Assembly (NCBI RefSeq): GCF_012030425.1
Contig: NZ_JAAUVN010000001.1
Coordinates: 1,426,001-1,490,000 of the forward strand
DNA: 64,000 nt
Direction of reading: 5' to 3'
Source: Sphingobacterium sp. B16(2022)
GTDB lineage: Bacteria; Bacteroidota; Bacteroidia; Sphingobacteriales; Sphingobacteriaceae
Both the position numbers and the translations under genes were made by a program. Of this stretch, positions 17,543 to 26,772 are shown piece by piece (within the stretch, counting starts at the first letter, position 1; each line of letters begins with the position of its first letter). The notes under the pieces were generated by a model that did not search any database, was not told the origin of the DNA, and saw only the letters and a list, made by a program, of their open reading frames with translations.

Positions 17543-19062
17543 CCGCTACACAAGATATAATCCAGCCAGACAATCATGCTAAAAGTACCCTTTTTTGGGG
17601 TTGCTTTATTGTACTGGTGGCATCTGCCTTTGGTTTTGTTTTCAGATCCTTTCTTATGCCCACATGGGCAGTTATGTTTGATTTGAGTAAAACACAGCAG
17701 GGCGAAATCTTTGGTGTTAGTTTCTGGCCATTTGCACTGAGTATCGTTGCCTTTAGCTTAATTATTGACCGGATCGGCTACAAAAAGTCCATGATCTTTG
17801 CTTTTATCTGCCATTTGATTTCGATCGTGCTGACTATTTTTGCTACTGGTTACTGGATGTTGTATGCAGGAACCTTTTTCTTCGCATTAGGAAATGGTGC
17901 TGCCGAAGCTGTGATCAACCCCGTTGTCGCATCGCTGTATCCGAAAGAAAAAACCAAGTGGCTGAATATTTTACATGCCGGTTGGCCTATGGGCATTGCG
18001 ATATCGGGTCTGTTAGGCATTGGCCTTTTAGCACTGGATATCAATTGGCGAATCGTCATAGGTTTTATTTTGATTCCTGCAGTCGCGTACGGCGCATTGA
18101 TCATCAACCAAAAGTTTCCAGTAAACGAACGGGTCAAAGCCGGAGTTGGCTATTTGGACATGTTAAAAGAAGTTGGTGTTTTAGGAGCGCTGATTATCGT
18201 TGTATTATGTGTTTTTCAGCTGGGCAGTTTATTTAGCTGGGATTATAAATTCAATATTGTGCTCAGTATCGCCATTGTATCCATATTTGGTTATTTCGTG
18301 CGGTCGTGGGGGAAGAGCCTCTTTGTGCTGTTGCTACTGGCGATGGTTCCTTTGGCTACCATGGAGCTTGGTACCGATAGCTGGATTACCGATCTAATGA
18401 CGCCAGAAATGAAAAAAATGGGTTTTCAAGGAGGTTGGGTGCTTGTATTTACAGCGGTGATCATGACTGTTTTACGGATGTACAGCGGTACAGTTGTTAA
18501 ATTTCTGTCACCCCTGGCGCTCTTATCCATAAGTGCGCTCGTCTCTGCTGTCGGTCTGCAGTTATTATCCGTTTCTTCCGGGATTTATATTTTACTGGCA
18601 GCTGTTCTATATGCTTTTGGAAAAACCTACCTATGGGGTACGATGCTGGGAGTTGTTTCCGAACAATTTCCTAAAGGTGGCGCCTTAGCTTTAAATATTA
18701 CGAGCGCAGTAGGGCAGCTCGGGGTAGGAATTATCGGCGCTGTTTTTCTGGGTTTTATACAGGATAGTAATATTGATAAAAAACTAGCTGAGTATGACCA
18801 TATTCAGCAGACACATTACCATGAAAAACTGGTGACAGGCACGAGATCGAGCATATTCGGGGACTATAAAACGATTGATTATTCACACTTGTCAACGTTA
18901 GACGAAGCCAGTCAGCAAGTTGTGGAGCAGATGGAAAATAAAGCCAAGAAAGCGGCGCTATCCACTGTTTCCTTACTGCCGAGCGGTTTATTTGTCTTTT
19001 TTATATTATTAATTATTTATTTTAACAAGAAAGGAGGGTACAAACCAATAGATATCATTTAA
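17539..19062 (+). CDS. MFS transporter of the sugar operon
   Basis: A 507-residue inner-membrane carrier with about 12 hydrophobic segments and a long polar loop near the C-terminus (about 430-475). SFWPFALSIVAFSLIIDRIGYKK contains the TM2-TM3 motif A variant DRIGYKKS. The ATG overlaps the epimerase stop (ATGA), showing translational coupling, so the carrier probably imports the product of the periplasmic ThuA/dehydrogenase step. The size is above the typical 400-450 residues because of the late polar loop. Confidence 0.85.
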   Translation: MTATQDIIQPDNHAKSTLFWGCFIVLVASAFGFVFRSFLMPTWAVMFDLSKTQQGEIFGVSFWPFALSIVAFSLIIDRIGYKKSMIFAFICHLISIVLTIFATGYWMLYAGTFFFALGNGAAEAVINPVVASLYPKEKTKWLNILHAGWPMGIAISGLLGIGLLALDINWRIVIGFILIPAVAYGALIINQKFPVNERVKAGVGYLDMLKEVGVLGALIIVVLCVFQLGSLFSWDYKFNIVLSIAIVSIFGYFVRSWGKSLFVLLLLAMVPLATMELGTDSWITDLMTPEMKKMGFQGGWVLVFTAVIMTVLRMYSGTVVKFLSPLALLSISALVSAVGLQLLSVSSGIYILLAAVLYAFGKTYLWGTMLGVVSEQFPKGGALALNITSAVGQLGVGIIGAVFLGFIQDSNIDKKLAEYDHIQQTHYHEKLVTGTRSSIFGDYKTIDYSHLSTLDEASQQVVEQMENKAKKAALSTVSLLPSGLFVFFILLIIYFNKKGGYKPIDII

Positions 19063-19096
19063 TTAAATATGCATCTTATAATTGAAAGACTATTTA

Positions 19097-19132
19097 AAGT
19101 GTTTTTGCATTCACCTATTTGCAAAAACACTT
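19097..19132 (+). repeat. Perfect 13-bp hairpin between carrier and susC
   Basis: AAGTGTTTTTGCA (19097-19109) pairs exactly with TGCAAAAACACTT (19120-19132), with a ten-base loop. No T run follows. It lies in the 100-base gap before susC, 35 bases after the MFS stop. It may be an attenuator or an RNA processing/stability element separating susCD expression from the upstream genes. Confidence 0.6.
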
Positions 19133-19162
19133 AAACTTTATAACCAAAATAAATTTAAAATT

Positions 19163-22100
19163 ATGATTAAGTTTTTCTTTAAGATTAAATTCCTTTTGAA
19201 GGTCTTTAATCTAAAAACAGACTATGCGCCTTATTTTATTATACTCTCGAGTATATGTTCCATAAACCTAGCATATGCACAAAATAAAGACGTAAAAGGC
19301 TCGGTCAAAAGTTCGGATGGCACTCCCTTGCAAGGCGCGACAGTTTTAGTCAAGGGAACTACCGCTGGAACATCGACCAACAATACGGGGGTGTTTTCAT
19401 TAAACATGAATCCGACTAATGCAACATTAGTGATCAGTCATAAAGGATATGAAACGAAAGAGGTCCAGCTCAATGCTTCTTCCCAGAACCTGGATATCAC
19501 TTTAGTATCCAGTGCACCTGAATACATTGACGAAGTTGTCGTAACGGGTTTTGGACTAACGCAAAAAAAGGAATCATTGACATCTGCGATTTCAACATTA
19601 GGATCCAATGATATCAAACGATCCACTGCTTCAACAACTTCAGGAGCTTTGGTCGGTAAGATCCCGGGATTAAACTCACGGCAGTCGGATGGCCGTCCTG
19701 GCGCTGGTACAGCTTTACAGATCCGTAATATGGGCGATCCATTATATGTCATTGACGGTGTTCAAAAAGATGCTGGTCAGTTCAATAACCTTGACTTTAA
19801 TGATATCGAAAGCGTTTCTGTACTAAAAGATGCATCGGCCTCTATTTATGGTGTACGAGCGGCCAATGGGGTTATTGTGGTCACAACAAAAAGAGGAAAA
19901 AGAAATTCCGCTAATACAGTCAATCTAATCGCTAATTACGGATTTCAGAATTTATCTACCTTTCCTAAAGCTGCAGATGCAGTCACTTACATCGAGAACT
20001 ATATCCAATCGGAAACTGTGCAGGGAATCAAAGATTATAAATATTCGCGCACAGATCTCGAAAAATGGAAAGCGGGTACAGAAAAAGGCTATGTTCCATT
20101 TGACTGGTATGATTATATCTGGAAGACTTCACCACAACAGTATTATTCGGTCAATGCTTCTGGAGGCTCCGATAATATTAATTATTACTTCAGTGCAGGT
20201 CATATGAACCAAGAATCCATGATTGTTAATTATGGCGGTTTTAAACGGACCAATGTACAGATGAATGTGGATGCGCAGATTTCCAAAAAACTTAAAGTGG
20301 GCGCTTCCCTTAATGCACGTTACGAAAACCGTACGAATCCTGGAGTTCCCGGTGGTGACGATTATTGGTTGCCAATTTTTGCTACCTATCGTAATTTGCC
20401 AACTGCCAGACCATTTGCCAATGACAATCCCAATTATCCGACCTTAACTTCTACCGATCCAGGTACGAATTTCGCCTGGTTAAATTATGATCTATCTGGA
20501 AAATATACGGATACCTGGCGTGTTGCCCAACTAAATTTCAATGCAGAATATGATATCATAGACGGATTGAAAGCAAAGGCTTTGGTGGGGTACTATTATG
20601 CAAATCAAAAGCTGGATAACCATGAATATACCTACAAATTGTATGGATACGATGAAGCCAATGATACTTATCCGGTGATTTTTGAAAATAACAATCCATG
20701 GCGCGAAAGAAGAATGGGTCATGTTGAAGAACTTACGTCTAATTTCCAGCTGGCTTATACCAAATTAATTGATAAACATAATATCAATGTAGTAGGAGGT
20801 TTTGAAACGATTGTCCGTCATACGCCAACGACATGGGTACATTCCATTCCGACAGCCAACTCGTTGAACTTGATCGATTATGAAACCATGGACACCTATA
20901 ACGATGATGGAAATAGGACAGAAGGTCGATTAGGTTATCTGGCCCGTATTAATTACGATTATGACAGTAAGTATCTGATTGAAGTTTCGGGTCGATACGA
21001 TGGTTCCTGGAAGTTTCCTCCAGGACAGCGTTGGGGATTTTTTCCTTCGGCCTCATTAGGTTGGAGAGCCTCTGCTGAGAGTTTTTGGAAAGATAATTCC
21101 ATTTTGAGTAAAATCAATGATTTTAAACTGCGTGCATCTTATGGTTTGCTGGGGGATGATGCCGTATCTGGTTATAGTGCATTTGATTACCTGTCCGGTT
21201 ACAATTATAAATCCGGTGGATCTGTTATCGATGGTAAATATATCATCGGTTCACAGCCTAGGGGTTTACCGGTAAGGACACTTTCTTGGATCAGAGCGAA
21301 AATATTGGATATCGGGCTAGATTTTGCGATTGTCAATTCTAAACTGACAGGAAGTTTTGATTATTTCAGACGCATGAGAACTGGATTACCAGCTTCGAGA
21401 TATGATATTTTACTACCATCGGAAGTAGGTTTTAGTTTACCCAACGAAAACTTAAATTCAGATATGCATAAAGGTGTTGAAGGGATGATCAAGTGGTCAG
21501 ACCGTATCGGTGAATTGAGTTACAGTGTCGCGGCGAATGCAACTTACTCTAGATTTTACGATTGGAACCAGTATAAACCGAGATTTAGTAACTCCTGGAA
21601 TGTGTACAGAAATTCAATCAATGAGCGTTTCGGTTACATCAACTGGGGACTGGAATCAGCAGGTCAGTTCCAAAGTTGGGAAGAGATCGCAAACTGGACA
21701 GTTGATAATGATAGACAGGGGAATAAAACTTTAAGACCAGGAGATATCAAATATGTAGATCAAAACGGTGACGGCGTTATCAATGGACTGGATGAGCGTC
21801 CTATTGGATACCGTGAAGACGCGACACCGATTTTGAATTTTGGTTTTAATTTTTCATTCGGCTATAAAAACTTTGATTTAGCCTTTGACTTAACTGGCGG
21901 TGGTCTGAATTCTTGGTACCAGGACAATGAGCAAAGAAATCCATTTCATGATGGGGGTAATAATGCACAATACTACATGGAAGACACCTGGAGACTTTCC
22001 GATATATATGATGCAAACAGTGAACTGATACCTGGGAAATACCCCATGTTACTGATCGGCAATACATCGCACAGTAATTATTGGAACAGTGATTTTTGGA

Positions 22101-22327
22101 AGCATAATGTAAAATACATCAAACTTAGAAATCTTGAGTTTGGATATTCCCTTCCGGAGAGTTTCCTGAAAAAAGCGAGTATCAAAAGAGCAAGGGTCTA
22201 TTTTTCGGGACAGAATCTTTTGACCTTATCTAATGTAAAAGGTGTGGATCCGGAGATCAACGCAACAAGTGGTCTGGTCTATCCGACAACGCGGATCTAT
22301 AATTTTGGTTTAAACCTGACTTTTTAA
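19163..22327 (+). CDS. SusC-like TonB-dependent receptor
   Basis: A 1054-residue outer-membrane receptor from the ATG at 19163; the upstream ATG at 19082 would place the 13-bp hairpin inside the gene and was rejected. A signal peptide ends at NLAYAQ. Then come a carboxypeptidase-regulatory-like domain (VKGSVKSSDGTPLQGATVLV), the SusC plug motif (YIDEVVVTGFGL, then LYVIDGVQKDAG and NDIESVSVLKDASASIYG), and a 22-strand barrel ending in NFGLNLTF. It imports a ligand caught by SusD using TonB energy. The ligand is presumably the sugar derivative handled by the operon. Confidence 0.95.
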   Translation: MIKFFFKIKFLLKVFNLKTDYAPYFIILSSICSINLAYAQNKDVKGSVKSSDGTPLQGATVLVKGTTAGTSTNNTGVFSLNMNPTNATLVISHKGYETKEVQLNASSQNLDITLVSSAPEYIDEVVVTGFGLTQKKESLTSAISTLGSNDIKRSTASTTSGALVGKIPGLNSRQSDGRPGAGTALQIRNMGDPLYVIDGVQKDAGQFNNLDFNDIESVSVLKDASASIYGVRAANGVIVVTTKRGKRNSANTVNLIANYGFQNLSTFPKAADAVTYIENYIQSETVQGIKDYKYSRTDLEKWKAGTEKGYVPFDWYDYIWKTSPQQYYSVNASGGSDNINYYFSAGHMNQESMIVNYGGFKRTNVQMNVDAQISKKLKVGASLNARYENRTNPGVPGGDDYWLPIFATYRNLPTARPFANDNPNYPTLTSTDPGTNFAWLNYDLSGKYTDTWRVAQLNFNAEYDIIDGLKAKALVGYYYANQKLDNHEYTYKLYGYDEANDTYPVIFENNNPWRERRMGHVEELTSNFQLAYTKLIDKHNINVVGGFETIVRHTPTTWVHSIPTANSLNLIDYETMDTYNDDGNRTEGRLGYLARINYDYDSKYLIEVSGRYDGSWKFPPGQRWGFFPSASLGWRASAESFWKDNSILSKINDFKLRASYGLLGDDAVSGYSAFDYLSGYNYKSGGSVIDGKYIIGSQPRGLPVRTLSWIRAKILDIGLDFAIVNSKLTGSFDYFRRMRTGLPASRYDILLPSEVGFSLPNENLNSDMHKGVEGMIKWSDRIGELSYSVAANATYSRFYDWNQYKPRFSNSWNVYRNSINERFGYINWGLESAGQFQSWEEIANWTVDNDRQGNKTLRPGDIKYVDQNGDGVINGLDERPIGYREDATPILNFGFNFSFGYKNFDLAFDLTGGGLNSWYQDNEQRNPFHDGGNNAQYYMEDTWRLSDIYDANSELIPGKYPMLLIGNTSHSNYWNSDFWKHNVKYIKLRNLEFGYSLPESFLKKASIKRARVYFSGQNLLTLSNVKGVDPEINATSGLVYPTTRIYNFGLNLTF

Positions 22328-22346
22328 TTAAGGCTGTTAATTTAAA

Positions 22347-24185
22347 ATGATAAATATGAAAAAGTTATTCAGTAATAAAATTATATGGATCGCGCTGATC
22401 GGTTTACTATCTACCGGCTGCAATAATATACTTGACCAGGACCCGGATAAGATCATCAGTGATGAACAGGTTTTTAGTGATGAAATCATGATCAATTCTG
22501 TTCTGGCTAATTTTTATGGACGTGTTCACTGGGGACAAAATACAGCAGATTCGTACAGCTATACGATTTTGGATGAAGCGGGTAAATCTGATGGCGGTCC
22601 TGATAATATCCAAAACTATGGCGATGATTTATGGCGGGTGTATGACTATACGCTCATCCGGAGTATCAATCAGTTTTTAGCTGGATTGCGGAGTACAAAT
22701 GCGCTCAGTATGACTAAGAAATTGAGTTATGAAGCGGAAGCACGCTTTTTAAGAGCCTGGGTTTATTTTAATATGGCCCGCGGGATGGGCGGTATGCCGA
22801 TCGTGGGGGATGAGGTTTTTGAATATACCCCTGGAGATGACATTACAGCACTGCAATATGCGCGATCAACAGAGTCGGAGATCTATAGCTATATCATTAA
22901 GGAAATCGATGAGATCCATGCCAACTTGGGTGACAGTCCGACGATAAATGCGGGTCGAATAAATAAATGGGGAGCATTAATGTTAAAAGCAAGGGCTGCT
23001 GTATATGCCGGATCATTGGCGAATTATAACAATAAGATGCCCAATCCGATTAAAACAACAAATGGTGAAGTTGGTATCGCGGCGTCTGAGGCTCAGAAGT
23101 TTTACGAATTAGCACTTGATGCGGCAGAGCAGGTGATCAATGGCGGTAAATATCAGCTCAGCCTGAAGAAACCGGATGATCTAAGCCGGAATTTTTACGA
23201 AGCGATTAATCTCAAAGAGAACAATGTGGAAGTGATATGGGCCAGAGATTATAAATATCCGGGACAAACGGTAGAATTTACCAAGAATAATATTGCACCA
23301 TCGCTGGCGGAAGATATTGACCGTGCATATGCAGGCCCGATTTTAAATTTAGTTGAAGATTTTGAATATATCAATGATCGAAATGGGGTTTTAAAAAATA
23401 AAGATGCGAACGGTAATTATATCTTCTATGATAATCCTTTAGCTATTTTCCAGGATAAAGATCCAAGACTAAGTGGTTCTATTATTTTGCCTGGATCGGT
23501 TTTTAAGGGCGAGGTGGTTACTTTGCAAGCTGGTCAGAAGATATTGCAGGGCGGGTCTTACGTAACTAAAATCGGCCAGCCTGGAACAAGTGATGCTAAT
23601 GGTCTGATTACTGCGGCAAATGGGCCAATTACCTCAAACTTGCAATATGTCAATAAATCAGGCTTCTTTTTCCGGAAATTTTTAGATGAAAATCCCGGAG
23701 CTTCAACAAGAGGCCGTAATAGTGAAATGTGGTTCACGCGGTTTAGATTTGCTGAGGCCGTCATGATCGCCAGTGAAGCGGCTTTTGAATTAAACAATAT
23801 GGGTAAAGCACTAGGCTATCTTAATCAGATCAGATCTAGAGCAGGGTTAAAGGCATTAAATACGATGTCTCTAGCAGATATCGTGCAGGAAAGAAGAGTC
23901 GAATTTGCATTTGAAGATCATCGGTACTGGGATTTAAAACGATGGAGATTGGCCGATAAAATATGGAATGGATCTACGCAAAATCCGGATGCTATACAGT
24001 ATGCTTTGTTTCCCTATAAAGTTGTAGCTCCGGGAAATGTTAATCATGGCAAATGGGTTTTTGATAAACAACCGTTTACAAATTCACCGAATCCGCGATT
24101 CTTCCAAATGAAGAATTATTATAATTTCATCAATCAGGACTGGATTAATAATAATCCTAAAATGGTTAGAAATCCGTATCAATAA
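22347..24185 (+). CDS. SusD/RagB-like surface lipoprotein
   Basis: A 612-residue lipoprotein with signal sequence ending LLSTGC (another ATG at 22356 is equally possible). The N-terminal SusD region LDQDPDKIISDEQVFSD is followed by the TPR-like helices (EARFLRAWVYFNMARGMGG) and the C-terminal SusD signature (AVMIASEAAFELNN, YLNQIRSRAGL, RRVEFAFEDHRYWDLKRW). It lids the SusC barrel and binds the ligand at the cell surface. It begins 19 bases after susC. Confidence 0.95.
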   Translation: MINMKKLFSNKIIWIALIGLLSTGCNNILDQDPDKIISDEQVFSDEIMINSVLANFYGRVHWGQNTADSYSYTILDEAGKSDGGPDNIQNYGDDLWRVYDYTLIRSINQFLAGLRSTNALSMTKKLSYEAEARFLRAWVYFNMARGMGGMPIVGDEVFEYTPGDDITALQYARSTESEIYSYIIKEIDEIHANLGDSPTINAGRINKWGALMLKARAAVYAGSLANYNNKMPNPIKTTNGEVGIAASEAQKFYELALDAAEQVINGGKYQLSLKKPDDLSRNFYEAINLKENNVEVIWARDYKYPGQTVEFTKNNIAPSLAEDIDRAYAGPILNLVEDFEYINDRNGVLKNKDANGNYIFYDNPLAIFQDKDPRLSGSIILPGSVFKGEVVTLQAGQKILQGGSYVTKIGQPGTSDANGLITAANGPITSNLQYVNKSGFFFRKFLDENPGASTRGRNSEMWFTRFRFAEAVMIASEAAFELNNMGKALGYLNQIRSRAGLKALNTMSLADIVQERRVEFAFEDHRYWDLKRWRLADKIWNGSTQNPDAIQYALFPYKVVAPGNVNHGKWVFDKQPFTNSPNPRFFQMKNYYNFINQDWINNNPKMVRNPYQ

Positions 24186-24201
24186 AACTAAATCAAAGAA
24201 T

Positions 24202-24870
24202 ATGAAAAATATATTGATTATTATGACTGTACTGTCATTACTGTTTTCTGCTTGTGGTAAAGATAATTATGACCAACCTACTTCGACAATAAGTGGGCAG
24301 GTTAGCTATAAAGGAAAGCCGATTGGGGTCAGAGGGACAGGTGAGGTTGTTAAATTACAGCTTTACCAAGAAGGATTTGAACTCAATGCTCCAGTTCAGG
24401 TTTACGTAGGCCAAGACGGAAGTTTCAAGTCTAAAATTTTTGATGGCAAGTATAAACTAATCGCCACTAATAATAATGGCCCTTGGTTAAACAGTACCGA
24501 TACCGTTCGATTTGAATTGAAAGGGAGCACGACTGTCAATTATGAAGTGACTCCTTATTACACCATTGAGAATGTCAAGTTATCCTTAGATGCCAACCAA
24601 AAGCTATCAAGCAGTTTTACAATCAACAAGGTTTTTGACAATGCAAGTGTCAATTATTATATGCTGCTGGTTAGCCGTACGGCCTTTGTCGATGATGCCA
24701 CAAATATTTTCCGAAAGGATTATCAAGATGGTAAAACTGAGATCAGTTTATCAGAAGATCTCAGCCAGTTAAAAGAAGTGAGTGGAAGCGGACCTCTTTT
24801 TGCCAGAGTAGGTGTTCGGGCAAATGCTGGAGATCAAGCTGTCTATTCAGAAATAATAAAAATTAAATAG
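24202..24870 (+). CDS. DUF3823-like lipoprotein of the SusCD locus
   Basis: A 222-residue lipoprotein (lipobox LFSAC, Cys at 18). The N-terminal domain fits DUF3823: STISGQVSYKGKPIGVRGTG followed by VKLQLYQEGFEL and FDGKYKLIATNNNGPW, a transthyretin/prealbumin-like fold; the C-terminal half is a second beta domain. DUF3823 lipoproteins commonly follow SusC/SusD and are thought to help bind the ligand at the surface. It is the last gene of the operon, followed by a strong terminator. Confidence 0.85.
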   Translation: MKNILIIMTVLSLLFSACGKDNYDQPTSTISGQVSYKGKPIGVRGTGEVVKLQLYQEGFELNAPVQVYVGQDGSFKSKIFDGKYKLIATNNNGPWLNSTDTVRFELKGSTTVNYEVTPYYTIENVKLSLDANQKLSSSFTINKVFDNASVNYYMLLVSRTAFVDDATNIFRKDYQDGKTEISLSEDLSQLKEVSGSGPLFARVGVRANAGDQAVYSEIIKIK

Positions 24871-24891
24871 TTGATGCAGTGAAATTGTGTT

Positions 24892-24923
24892 AAAGACCTC
24901 ATGATTCATGAGGTCTTTTTTTT
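24892..24923 (+). terminator. Terminator of the sugar operon
   Basis: AAAGACCTCATGA (24892-24904) pairs with TCATGAGGTCTTT (24906-24918), and a run of eight T continues to 24923. Confidence 0.85.
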
Positions 24924-24938
24924 CCTAAATTCTTCAGC

Positions 24939-26669
24939 TTAGCTATCCTTATTCACTTTCCATCCATTTGATTTCTGCTGTATTTCCCACATTTTTCTGT
25001 AAATACCATCCTGTTGTACTAATGCTTCATGTGTTCCTTTTTCTGCAATACCGCCATTATTCAATACAATGATCTGGTCTGCATTTTTAATGGTAGCCAA
25101 TTTATGTGCAATTACAATTACGGTTTTAGCTTTTACGAGTTCCTGTATGGCATGCTGGATATAAATTTCATTTTCAGGATCGAGACTTGCTGTGGCTTCA
25201 TCCAGTAGTATAATCGGTGCATTTTTCAATAATGCACGGGCGATGCTGATGCGCTGTTTTTGACCTCCTGAAAGTTTACTGCCACCTTCACCCACCATGG
25301 TATCCATCCCTTTCGGAAATTCCCATACGAAATCCAGTATCTGTGCTTTATCGGCCGCATCAATAATTTCTTCAAGGGGTGCGTCTGGTTTACCAATTTT
25401 GATGTTGTTATAAACAGTGTCGTCAAAGAGATATACATCTTGAAATACTTCGCTGATGAGTGTATAATACTGATCTTGATGAATATCGCGAATGTCCATG
25501 CCGCCGATTTTAATGACGCCGGTATTTACATCCCAAAAACGGGCAATGAGCGAGGCAATTGTTGATTTTCCAGAACCAGAATGGCCTACCAAAGCGAGCA
25601 TTGATTTTTCAGGAACAGTAAAACTCAGATTCTGAACGGTTAACTTATTTTGATAACCAAAACTAACATTGTCGAATACGACATCATATCGATTGGGGAC
25701 ACCTTCTTCTCCCGTTTCCATGGTAGGTGTTTCCATAATAGCAACAATACGGTTGAGACTTTCATTCATGTATCGAAGTACCAGATAATCGACCATGACA
25801 ACTTTAAGCGGGTTGTATAAGTTATAGCCCATAATGAGGAACGTAATTAATACGGGAATGGTGATGGTATTGTTGGATAAATAGTATAATCCTAAAGCGA
25901 CCATCAAAATAAAACCGATCTCGAAAACAATGCCTGCTGTGACAACAAACGGACCGGGAATAGCCTCCATACGGATACTTTTTTTTCTCAGATCTTCAAA
26001 TGAATTTTCCAATCCCTTATGCTTCTCACCGGTTAATCCATAAGACTTTAAATGTCGTATGCCCTGTACGTATTCTAAAAATTTTGCTTCAACAGTATTC
26101 CGGGCCGCTATTTGTTTTTTCCCTAATTTGCTGACGAAATAATTGGCCAAATATAAAAAGGGATAAATGAGTGGCAATGCTGCTAAGAGACAAAGACCTA
26201 ATCTCCAATCATAGATAAATAGGAAAATAGAAAGCACCGTGGTTCCAAAAATAGCAGAAGCCAGGTTTCCAACGCTATGCCCAAAAATACCTTCAAAATT
26301 TGATACATCCTGTAGTACAATGGATGCAATTTCCCCTGGATCACGTTGTTTGAAGAAACCAAGGGAAAATTTCTGGATACGATTTCCTAAGGCAATACGA
26401 AGTTTTGTGGACAGGTCATAGACCCATAAGTTGGATCTGACCATCGACTGCGATGCAATAAAAAATTGCACGACCAGCATGACAGCCATAAGACCTACTA
26501 CCATCCATATTTTATGTACATCGGGTTGAGGAGAAAACAATTCCCATATGATGACCAGTAAAATTGCTGAAGGAGCGGCAATGAACAGGCTATGGAGTAT
26601 TTCCCAAAGTATGATTTTACGCGTATCTTTTCTGTTAAAAGCGGTAACGTATTTTAGGTTCTTTATCAT
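24939..26669 (-). CDS. ABC exporter half-transporter, second of a pair
   Basis: A 576-residue exporter with an N-terminal six-TM domain and a C-terminal ATPase. The ATPase has Walker A GHSGSGKST (about residue 361), signature LSGGQKQR (about 468), Walker B IILLDEATASLD with its catalytic Glu, and the H-loop VIVIAHKLAT. It lies downstream of a related half-transporter (gap 103 bases), so the two probably form a heterodimer exporting a lipid, peptide or siderophore. The pair resembles the IrtAB/YbtPQ-type layout, but no metallophore genes are nearby, so the substrate stays open. Confidence 0.92.
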   Translation of the reverse strand: MIKNLKYVTAFNRKDTRKIILWEILHSLFIAAPSAILLVIIWELFSPQPDVHKIWMVVGLMAVMLVVQFFIASQSMVRSNLWVYDLSTKLRIALGNRIQKFSLGFFKQRDPGEIASIVLQDVSNFEGIFGHSVGNLASAIFGTTVLSIFLFIYDWRLGLCLLAALPLIYPFLYLANYFVSKLGKKQIAARNTVEAKFLEYVQGIRHLKSYGLTGEKHKGLENSFEDLRKKSIRMEAIPGPFVVTAGIVFEIGFILMVALGLYYLSNNTITIPVLITFLIMGYNLYNPLKVVMVDYLVLRYMNESLNRIVAIMETPTMETGEEGVPNRYDVVFDNVSFGYQNKLTVQNLSFTVPEKSMLALVGHSGSGKSTIASLIARFWDVNTGVIKIGGMDIRDIHQDQYYTLISEVFQDVYLFDDTVYNNIKIGKPDAPLEEIIDAADKAQILDFVWEFPKGMDTMVGEGGSKLSGGQKQRISIARALLKNAPIILLDEATASLDPENEIYIQHAIQELVKAKTVIVIAHKLATIKNADQIIVLNNGGIAEKGTHEALVQQDGIYRKMWEIQQKSNGWKVNKDS

Positions 26670-26772
26670 GTTTACTGATTTCTATTGTATGCTGTAATAA
26701 ATTGAATGAATGATCGCCCTTATCATGTGAACGAGGAGGCGGAATTTTATGAGGCAAAATGACCCATGTGCA

